Assembly: GCF_000687475.1 (NCBI RefSeq)
Contig: NC_057320.1
Location: 1,798,001 to 1,862,000, forward strand
Length of the DNA stretch: 64,000 bases
Reading direction: 5' to 3'
Origin: Ustilaginoidea virens
Taxonomy: Eukaryota; Ascomycota; Sordariomycetes; Hypocreales; Clavicipitaceae
Under the pieces are notes generated by a model. The model saw nothing but the letters and a program-made list of their open reading frames with translations, did not search any database and was not told the origin of the DNA. Position 1 is the first letter of the stretch; each line of letters starts with the position of its first letter. Below, in pieces: positions 55,449 through 64,000 of the stretch. A program made the position numbers and the translations under genes.

Positions 55449-57235
55449 GACGCCCCTACGTGCTGAAGATTAAGAAGGACTGGTGCCTGGTATCCCGTCG
55501 TAGGTTGTTGCCGAGTAATGGAAGGATGGAAATGAAAAACGTCTGGGCCGTCTTGGAGAACCAGGGAGCTGGTTACTTACTTTCTTATCCCGAAGCAAGG
55601 TCAAGAATCGAAGTGGCGACCAGGTCAAGGCTCGCCGGGCTGCCTGCCGGGCCGTCGCCACTGGCTAAGAAATAGTTGACACCAGACAGAACTTAACCAA
55701 GCAACCTCCTTCCTCGTGCGCTGCACGTCTATCCGTCTCGTCCCACCCTCCTACCCCAATCATCCTTCGTGGAAACCAGCTGCACGCACACGAATCGCAG
55801 AACCGCAGGTAGGAAGGAGGTACATGTAGGTAGGTAGGTAGGTAGGTAGGCACGTAGGCACGTAGGCACGTAGGCACGTAGGCACGTAGGTAGGCAGGAG
55901 CGACAGAGAAGGGATTAGTATTTGACAGCAAAACTAGGAGGTAGGTAAGGAACCAAAGGAAAGTAAGGAAGTATCTATACACTTTGCCAGCAGGCGTGGC
56001 TTCTGGCTTCCAGTCAAAAAAAAGGGCAAAAAAAAAAAAAAAAAAAAAAAAACATTGATGTCTGGCTCAACAAGAGCCCAATTTGCAGTGCGTCATCCAT
56101 CGCCCGTTGTGCCGTCACCATCAGACCCATCTAATGACTGACGTACACGCCTGCTGCGCAGTTGCATGAGAAACTACCAAGACGAGAAAACCCAAGGAGA
56201 GTTGAAACAACGCAAAGGAATAAAACAAAGCGCACCAATCTGAGTGTATCGAACAAGGTATCTGACCAGAACATGAGAAAAGAACAAGAGAGACGGCAAA
56301 GCAGAAGCAAAGCAGAAGCAGCTAAAAACGCAAAGTAGGCAGAGTACAATTGCGAAATGCTTGATAATGATGGAGCAACTTTGGAAGAAAATAGGAAAAT
56401 AAACACAGACTAATATAAAATAAAAAGGAAATGGCAAGGAAATAAAAAAAGATGATAGAAAAAAGAAAGGAAAAGAAAGGAAAAGAAAGGAAAAGAAAGA
56501 AAAGGAGAGAAAAGAAAGAAATGAAAAAGAAATGAAAAGAAATAAAAGCAAACGTGACAGGTTCGACAAGAAAGACATTAGAGATGCAGACATGTCCTCT
56601 CCTTGCTAGGAACCAAGACACGCTGTAAAGGACGGCCTCCGCGACGCAGACAAAAGATTAAAGTCAGTAGATGCCATGGCTGATTGAACAGCAACAACAA
56701 GAAGAGAAAAAAGACAGCGGCATCGCCGTCGTGGGCCAGCCAGATCGACCCGCCGTCCGCAGTCGTCGGCTCGCGTTGCCGCAGCGAGGAGCCCCAATCT
56801 GGCTCGGACCAGCCAGTCATCGCCCGCGCGCACCCCATCACCAGGTTCCGTCTGCCGCATCTAATCCTCTGCTTCGCCGGCCAAAAGCACAATCTCCCGC
56901 CTCCAAAGACCTCCGTGTAAGGAAACGCTGCGACGCGAAATCAATGTGCCCGAACCAAGTCCACCATCACTCGACTCGCCCTGGCTCCAACATGGTGGTG
57001 GTCTTGATATCAAGCCGAGCACCAAGGAACAACTCCTGGCCTGGGTGGTCAAAGCCATAGCATAGAAACCCCAGCCAAAAGACAACGAATAAACAGCAGC
57101 TGTTAACAGCATCAGCAAATTGTCAGGGCAACCCGAGAGAACAAAAGTAACCAACAGACATGGAAATCAAACGCCCAACAGCACAAAAAGAGTTTCGTTT
57201 CAAATCGTGTCAGACAAGGGAAAAACAAGGAAATA
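55449..57235. other. Spacer between GH16 gene and C2H2/fungal-trans gene
   Basis: This 1.8 kb lies between minus-strand genes. It holds a GGTA/GGCACGTA tandem array at 55807-55897, an A run of about 25 bases near 56029-56053 and a long A/G-rich stretch at about 56390-56560 (GAAAA-type units). The T/F/L-rich minus frames over 56131-56621 are translations of that purine stretch. Confidence 0.55.
55807..55897 (+). repeat. (GTAG)n and GGCACGTA tandem array
   Basis: GTAG units pass into about five GGCACGTA units and back to GTAG. The whole 90 bp is built from variants of one short word and could fold into imperfect hairpins. Confidence 0.88.
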
Positions 57236-59951
57236 TTAGTACACGCTGTCCTCGTCAGGGCCCTGCGATGTCATTGAAGGAGTAGATACGTTTGACGAAG
57301 CTTCCAGATCGTCAACGTAGCCAACAAGCGCCTGCGAGTGCAGCTTAAAAGATTCTCCCATCAGACGGGTGATGCTGCAACGGAACGAGTTAGTCTCGAC
57401 ATCCCCATCGGGCCACAAAAAAAAAAAAATTCACAAAGCATACGTACCCCCACACAACGACTTCGTCCAGCATCGAACCCCAGAGTCGAGCCACAATTGA
57501 GCTCATCTGTGACATGTAGCTCTCATCGAGATCTTTGGCAAAGAGCTGTCGAATCTTGTTGTACATGGCCAGTTCTTCCAGTGTTGCAGGCTCCTCGTCG
57601 TGCTCCAGGCGGTAGAGCCACAACGACAGGACGATCATCAAGTCCATGCCGCAGAGAGGATGCTCCACGCTCCAGTTGGTCGGTGACGTCCGCGCCACCC
57701 AGCGGACTCCCTGAACAACGGCCGTCTCGATGCAGTTGTAGCATTCTTGAATCACCTTGAGCATTTCACTCGAGCGCTTTACCCGATCGCGAGCATGTGA
57801 CATGGCCGCTGCCACTTCGTATGAATCGTGGTATCGTAGGGCTTCTTGCACGCTCTTGAGGTCGACTTCGAGTCGAGCACGAGCGTTGCGATACATGGCT
57901 TTGGCATTGAAGAGCAGGGGGTGTCCCTTGTGAGGGGCACTCAGCATAACAGCAGCCGACTCCGGCTCGCACATGTCCAACGACTGTTCCCAGGTCTCGA
58001 GCGCAAGGCGGAGCTTGTATTCGGTAACCACGTCTTGCAACGCCTCGGGACTGCGTTTATGATACCACACCTCAAGGAACAGAGCATTGATCATCACACG
58101 AGTCGCAAAGGCGCTGTACCGCAGTTTCTCGCCCTGAAACAGGTTGTCATGCGCCTCCATGAAGGTGATGATTGGCGACCTGCCCAGATGCTCGGGCCAT
58201 GCGGCATCATCCACGATGCGAGCGTTCCACAAGGCCTCTGTTGACGGGAGCTGGAGATCTTCAAACTCATTGAAGCTGATGGCAGGAGTGTGGTTGTAGG
58301 TCAACGTCAAAAGCCCAAAGAAAATGTAGACGGCGTAATAAGTGCGGCGACAACCCTCATCTTCGACCCATTCCAGGCGACTCGGCGTGGCGGCACCGCG
58401 TGCTTCTTGGCGCAGCTTGAGCTCGTATCTGTTACCGGCAACCATGTTGGCCAGGAGACTCTTGATCGAGCAGGCCCACTCGAGGCCCTTGGGGTCTCCA
58501 CTCCAGCTGGCGAAAATCATGTTGAGGAGCGAACTCTGCATGGTCCAGAGGGGACATTTTCGAGAACTGAAGTTTTCCTTGTTCTGGAGAAACTGGTTTA
58601 CCAACACCTTTGAGCCAATGTGAAGCATGTACGCTTGATCCTGGTCAAAGGCATAGAGAGCCCCGATGCTTAGGACAGCCAACAGCAGCGGAGGCGACAC
58701 CTGGCAAGGATTGAACGATGCGGGATGCAGAAAAGGCAGGTGGTGGTGAAATAGGCCGAAGTAAGTCGACAGATAGCGGTTCAAGGATCCCAAACCAGGT
58801 AAGCGGAAGCCTTCGGGAATGGCGTGCTCTCGATCGTAGCAGCGAATGTGATCGAGAATGGCATTGCGTTCCTCATCGCCCATGATTTGGGGAGACTGGA
58901 AGCCAGCATGAGCAGGATCAAGGAGGGACGGACTCTGTGCTCCCGGGGTGCCGGCGCTGGATTCGGGGATGGCCTGGATGATGGACTGCAGGGCAGGTAC
59001 GATACCGCTGGCGTGCTGTCCACCTCTTGGTGGCAGTTGGTTGGCTCGTGGCTGAAGGGTGGTCCCCGACGCGACGGATTGTTGGGATTCGAAAGATCCA
59101 GATATACTGGACGCTATTGAGTGACTTTTGGGCTCGTGTACCGATGAGGGCAGAAACCCCTCCCATTGCATTTGAGGCAAAGCTATAGCTCCAGACGGAT
59201 ACGTGACAGTCGATTCCATGAGGGTTGATCCATGGGGAGATATAGCCGCGGATGGATTGTCCTCCAAGTTTCCCTCATCTACGCGCATGGCAGCAGTGGC
59301 TTTATGGTGAAGGTCAGCAACCAGCATGGCAGCCGCTTCCACATCAAAAAGACCATCGTTTCCAGCTTCCATTTGCTCCAGAGTCGACGTATCGAGTGCC
59401 AATGGTGTTTTTGCCGGTGTCCCGACAGCACGTGTTTTGGGCCCGCCTGCGCGGCGTTTGCCATCGCTGTGAAGTGGTACACCGCCATCCTTGGCGTGCA
59501 CTGTTCGATCATGTCTGAGGAGTAAATCACGTCGGACAAAGGTACTTCTACATTTCATGCACTTGAAAGGTCGCTCTTTGGTATCTGCGGATCGTTAATC
59601 TAGATGGTTCAGATGGCAGACAGGAAGATGGCACATTGGAAATATCCGGGTTAGGCAAGTGTCTCACAAAGATCGCCCTCCCCCTTTCCCAAGAGAGTAG
59701 CCGATCCAAACAAGGGGGGAGGGGGGGGGGGGCTCAAGAGTCTGATAACGTGGCAGTGAAATGATAGGGTAACAGGGTGTGTGGAAGTGATGCTTACGTG
59801 AACGTTCATGTCTGCTTCGATGCTCGCTCCTGCTGAAGGCTCGATTGCAAAACTGACACTTGTACTTGCGTTCCGGCACGAGAGACGCCTTCCTCGAGGA
59901 AGGCGTCGATGCCGCTTGCGGAGCGAGAACAGCGACGCTGGCGCCAGGCAT
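57236..59951 (-). CDS. C2H2 plus fungal-specific transcription factor domain regulator
   Basis: Exons: complement(57236..57374, 57448..59584, 59798..59951), 809 aa. The start is MPGASVAV at 59951. The 213-nt first intron falls inside the zinc-finger pair: KCQFCNRAFSRSEHRSRHER then SHTKERPFKCMKCRSTF with HDRTVH, two adjacent C2H2 fingers (about residues 26-82). A Ser/Pro/Gln-rich linker follows. The fungal_trans region (about 290-560) starts with LSTYFGLFHHHLPFLHPASF and includes EDEGCRRTYYAVYIFFGLLT. The second intron (73 nt) joins VVVWG to ITRLMGESFKLH. The family includes regulators of carbon, nitrogen and stress genes; I cannot name a target. A long 5' leader is likely. Confidence 0.9.
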
Positions 59952-60549
59952 TTTGATGGCCAAGTTGTTGGATCAACGTGAGCGGCAAGCAGAGACCGGG
60001 TGACAGTACCAGCTACCAAATGGCGGGACTGAGAAGTCACAAATTGAGCGGATGTGTTTGTATGCTGGCAGTACAAAGGGTTGGATAACGTTCGCCTCGA
60101 GTCTCTCGCTTGCAGTGTCGGCTCCTCGGTCCTCGCTCGCACGCGCTCCCGTGGGATTTAAAGTGTGACAGCGCTGAAATCGATCGCGAAGGTGGTCATT
60201 AGGGTAGTTTGTATTCTGGTCATGGAAAGGCTGTGAAGATGGTGATGATGAAAAAAGAGGCTGATCGAGGCCTCAAAAAATGGCTCCGGGAATAAACCGA
60301 CGCCGAACTACAAGCAGAAAATTAAAGAAGAAGAAAAGAATTAAGAGCGATGTGATGAAGCTGAAGCTTGTGGGTTGGTGTGGGATGAGGAGAGGGGGAG
60401 GCAAATCGAGTGGAGAGGGAGGAAATAGTTTGGTAGTCCAGAAGGTCAGAGGGGGAAGAGAGGGGGGGAGAATCTGGGGAGGGGGGGGGGGCAGCTCAAT
60501 ACGGGGGTCGGATTAAGCGGAAAGGGGGGGCGCGCAGAGAGGAGACGAG

Positions 60550-60614
60550 GTGGGAGGTGGGAGAGGTGGAGTGGGAGAGGTGGGAGAGGTGGGAGAGGTG
60601 GGAGAGGTGGGAGA
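60550..60614 (+). repeat. GGTGGGAGA minisatellite
   Basis: About six copies of a 9-base G-rich unit lie 600 bp upstream of the C2H2/fungal-trans start. The G triplets could form G-quadruplex structures. Confidence 0.88.
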
Positions 60615-62513
60615 ACGTGGGCAAGTGGGAGGAATGAGTGAGGGATAGGAGGGGCTGGGGCTGGGGTGGCTGAGAATTCAGGACTCAGGACTTAGGACAG
60701 TCATCAATCAGACTCTGGACAAAACTTGGAGCGGACTTTGCTGACTGTGACACTTGAGCGACCAGAGAGTAATGTAATGCAGCCAGTTGAGCGACAAGAC
60801 TCAATCAGAGAAGACCAGACAGGAGCGAGGGCGCGTGCTTCCTGCCCAGCACGGCCCAGCCGGCGTGGCTCGTGCCAGCGCAGCGCAGGATCAATGCAAA
60901 GACGCGTGAATGTGGGGCAGCGGAAGGGTGGGGGTTAATAGCGCCCGGGGTATCAGGTTTGGATCAACGTTGAGTCTGGTTGGAACTTGGGACGGGGGCC
61001 CGATGGGGCTAGGGGCTGGGGCTGGGGCTGGGGCTGGAGCTTGGGGGCTGGCTTGGGCGCACCCAGAAGAGGACGTGCAGCAACCGACTCCGCATCTCCT
61101 CGAGGGGGCGTACGGAGGGGAGACATACCAGACTGGCAAGACTATTGCTAGATACATGCCAGCGAGGTACCAGACTTTGCAGGTACCAACCACCAACCTC
61201 AGGGAACGTACCTTCCAAGAGACGGCTTGACCTCTGGTGATGGTGAGTGTGTATGTAAAGAGTAGTATTTGGGCGCGAGACGTGCGAAAAATTTTGGTTT
61301 TCTGCTAGACGGGGTAGCTTGGTAGTCGCATCATAGGCACAAACAACCAGTATTGCATACCTACCTACCTGTTGTTACGGTAGAGGAACATCCTGCAACC
61401 TGGATTCCCTGGTGGAAAGGCATCCATCCCCGCCGGTGCAGACGGGTAGGTACGTGACTGGAGAAGGCTTCCGGAGTATCGGGAGTATCGGGTACCTACT
61501 TCCCAGGTCCAAGAAATTTCCATTTCGTCTTGCCGTTAGTGAGCGGGGCTGTTTGGCGGAAGAGGGACGTGGTGGCGGGGCATTCTCTCCTGCATTGCCG
61601 TTCCAGAGTACGGGAAGTACGCAGTAACCAGGCCCAAGTCTTCCATCTTTCAGGTAGGGGGTACCCGAGGTGCTGAGCCACAACCTCGCGACATTTCTTG
61701 GCCTCAAAGGCTCAACCGTCTCCCTCGGTCAGCAAACTTTTTGCTTCTTTTTTAGTCATCCCATGTCAAAGGGGCAGCATGTCTTACTCTTTCAAGGAAA
61801 GCCCCCTTCCCTCCCTTCGCATCGTCCATCGTCCCGTCCCCCACAGCGAGTTTGGCTTGCCAGACACGTCCGCAGTGTATCGTATCGTATCGTCTTGTGC
61901 ACACCGCCGCCAACCTGAGAGAAAAGCCGACGCTGCAGTCGATACGCGACCCCCGAGGACACTAGTAAAGGCACCAGACCAGTTTCGGGGGAAGGGGGGG
62001 GGGGGGGGGGGGATACCGAGCCCTGGCCGCTTTCGACCCCAGATGTTCGACGAGGAAAAGACTAGAAAAACCGACCCATGTCTGTCCGCTTCCCCCTGTA
62101 ACAGCCATGCATGGTGTGAAGTTTGAAGCTGGAACGCTTCCGCCCAGTGCTGAAGCCTGACATGTGCCGTGGGTACCTTGCTTTATCAGCAATGGCTATA
62201 ATGGCTATAATGGCTAATGATAATGGCAGCCAGCGAGGTACGGAGTTCTTACTACGGATTAAGTACCTAAGTGACTGGTTGTTCACTGACGCTGTCGTGG
62301 AGAGTATGAACATGCCGTTTCTTTATTCACTTCCTCCACGGCGTCAATGCTTTATCAGTTCCTCCCTCCAACGGAGCGTGGAGCAGGTTTAGCCAGCACC
62401 CGGCGATGCATTACCGAGTACACGCTATTGGACTCGGCAGATGTCAACACGAAGCAAGGATCGCAGGTACTGGCAATCCTACTTGCGAAGGCCTGGCCCT
62501 GCTGTATCGACTC

Positions 62514-62795
62514 TTAGTAGTCAAAGTCCTTGCTTGGTCTTCTTGATTTAACCGCCTCGATCATGGTTAGTATGTTTTGTGCCCATTGTGGGCTGTAGAC
62601 TGTATCAATCACGTGGGAGTCATTCGAGACCGTGCCAGACTCGGACTCGAGGTACCTTGAGGAGGAGGAGAAACGACGGAGGGGAGGGGAGATGGGGTCA
62701 AATTGTAAAGTGCGAGGAACGCTGGAGAACGCACGGATAGTGTAGGCTGGTACGGATACAATACAGCCAAGCAGCACATTGACGAAGCTGAGCAT
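62514..62795 (-). CDS. Small hypothetical ORF, doubtful
   Basis: This ATG-started frame of 93 codons has a hydrophobic start (MLSFVNVLLGCIVSVPAYT) that looks like a signal or anchor, followed by a Ser/Arg-rich middle and a polar end (AVKSRRPSKDFDY). It overlaps no other supported gene and sits in a repeat-rich spacer. I recognise no family. It may be a real small secreted protein or chance. Confidence 0.3.
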   Translation of the reverse strand: MLSFVNVLLGCIVSVPAYTIRAFSSVPRTLQFDPISPPLRRFSSSSRYLESESGTVSNDSHVIDTVYSPQWAQNILTMIEAVKSRRPSKDFDY

Positions 62796-64000
62796 GTCCA
62801 GCTCAGGGAGTCGGAGCCAAGAGTCAGTCGGGGGTCAGGGAGCCCTGGGGGCTCAGCTGCTCGAGCGAGCTTGTCGCCCGTAGGGCAGATACTAGGAGGG
62901 AGGTACCTCCTAGCTCACCTATACCTTAGGTACCTACCTACCTACCTCCTTAGGTCGGGCATCTAATGCAAGTGCCCGTAGCAAGCACCTACTACCTACC
63001 TACGAGGTAGGCACGCTAGCCAAAAACTTGTCATTGCCAAAGCCAGGGGGTTTGGAGGATACTTGCTTCTTAGCTTCCTACTCGTCCGCGGAACTCAGTG
63101 GGGACCTGGAATGGGTGCGTCGGCTAGCTCCATTCCCGCTGGATTGACGCCTCCAGAGCTCCAACTTCCCAGCCGGGGTTGCCTTGGGTGCCCTACATAC
63201 ATACCTCTCTACCTTGGGTTAGTTTAGGTCTGGTACGTACCTGGTAGGTAGGTAGGTACGGAGTACATAGTGTTATCCGTACCTACCTTACCTACCTCCT
63301 GGCTGGACCAGGGCCCAAGCCACTTGGGACTCGCAATCTCACACGAGTCAGGGTGGCATAATCTCGCTAAACCCCCAATGGATTCATGGAATGTCCAACG
63401 GAACTTCCAACAAGGGGGCCGTCCATGGTGGCGTACCTCGTGCTCCGTACCCGTCCGGCGTCCCCTTTATAAATAACCTTGCAAGTCCGCCCGCTCACAC
63501 ATCAGCCGAGCCGTGAAGCATGGTTTTTCGTTCAGCATCGTTCCGTCAGAGCGCATGAGGACATTCCCTGGATTGCGGGCGAGCCTCAATCATCAAAGTC
63601 GCAGACTGTTGCGTGGCTACCTAACCAGCCGCTTGACGCAACCACTAGGTCCGAGGTCCCCATCGCGCCATTCATTCTGGATTCTCGTCACCATGTTTCC
63701 ATGAGGCAGTCCAGCAACCCAATCTTGACATGGCTCAAAGAGGTCACGGCCGATTCAACCGCCAGGTTGATGACTCTTTTTTACTTTGCCCTTGCCTGGC
63801 GAGAGAGATGAGACCGCCAGCGCAGGACCATGACGGATCACCAGGAACCGGCTTGGGGGCGCCCCAAGTGGCAAGTGCCCCCCAGTTGTCCATGTGTGCC
63901 TCGGGGAAGTCGGGGACTCGGGGGGGTACTTTGATTTGTTGGGGGCGCCTTCCGCACCACGATCCGTGCCGCACAACCTCGTTTGCGCGTCGTCGCGCGT

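Larger units (their letters stand above)
59952..64000. other. Right-hand 4 kb, repeat-rich, no firm gene
   Basis: Apart from one doubtful small ORF I see no gene. Contents in order: G-rich blocks at about 60380-60540, a GGTGGGAGA tandem repeat at 60550-60614, GGGGCT units at 61007-61040, a 19-base G run at 61994-62012, and TACCTA/TAGGTA palindrome clusters at about 62900-63010 and 63225-63300 with a TACGGAGTA at 63257-63265. Frames of 70-142 codons on both strands overlap and lack domains. The left part is probably promoter and leader of the zinc-finger gene at 59951. Confidence 0.5.

Noticed and set aside
56131..56621. Minus frames of 91-139 codons rich in Phe/Leu/Ser
   Set aside because: They are translations of a purine-rich AAAGG-type stretch and not membrane proteins.
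63479..63811. 110-codon plus frame near the right edge
   Set aside because: No signal, no domain, overlapping frames on both strands; cannot be supported.
1..64000. tRNA, rRNA, CRISPR arrays, intact transposons or LTRs
   Set aside because: Looked for tRNA B-box-like words, long terminal repeats and transposase or reverse-transcriptase motifs by eye and found none convincing; a dedicated search could still reveal a tRNA.

Overview
The window is nuclear DNA of a filamentous ascomycete fungus, most likely a Sordariomycete and plausibly Hypocreales. The genes have short GT-AG introns (mostly 50-170 nt) with CTAAC/CTGAC-type branch sites, and they encode fungal families: PalB calpain, DUF2985, GH64 and GH16 glucanases, C2H2 plus fungal-trans regulators, and Sgf73. 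There are no operons. Genes sit on both strands with 0.4-4 kb spacers full of G/C, A/T and microsatellite tracts and of two recurrent short palindromic motifs (TACGGAGTA and GGTACCTA-type). I rebuilt the exon structures by hand by matching splice sites to reading frame and to family sequence. No homology search was run.

Layout, left to right: 5' end of an APC/C coactivator (Cdh1/fizzy-related, minus, runs off the left edge); palB calpain of the alkaline-pH pathway (plus); a C2H2 zinc-finger regulator (minus); 4 kb without a gene; a seven-exon zinc alcohol dehydrogenase (plus) meeting Sen15 tail to tail (minus); a DUF2985 membrane protein (plus); a Yippee/Moh1 protein (plus); an SLC35F6-like transporter (minus); an Mdl1-type mitochondrial ABC half-transporter (plus); a monoglyceride lipase (plus); a DxxxD-type cation diffusion facilitator (plus); a septin-like GTPase (minus); a Pho85-type CDK (plus); tafazzin (minus); a NOSIP-type RING/U-box protein (plus); SAGA subunit Sgf73 (minus); a disordered fungal protein (plus); a Cdc25-type RasGEF with SH3 (minus); a U-box cyclophilin (plus); a GH64 beta-1,3-glucanase (minus); a GH16 glucanase with a hydrophobic C-tail (minus); and a large C2H2/fungal-trans regulator (minus). 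The last 4 kb hold repeats and at most one doubtful small ORF.

Most genes are single-copy housekeeping or signalling functions: cell cycle (Cdh1, Pho85), nutrient and pH signalling (RasGEF, Pho85, PalB), mitochondrial membranes (tafazzin, Mdl1), RNA and chromatin (Sen15, Sgf73). The two glucanases at 51.7-55.4 kb are the only functional pair that looks like a local cluster (cell-wall or glucan remodelling). I see no biosynthetic cluster, no intact transposon, no CRISPR and no tRNA or rRNA gene. The most unusual items are the divergent septin-like GTPase with a hydrophobic tail, the CDF transporter combining Mn-type DxxxD motifs with a His-rich N terminus, the GC3-rich intronless GH64 gene with a long antisense ORF, and the dispersed palindromic intergenic motifs.
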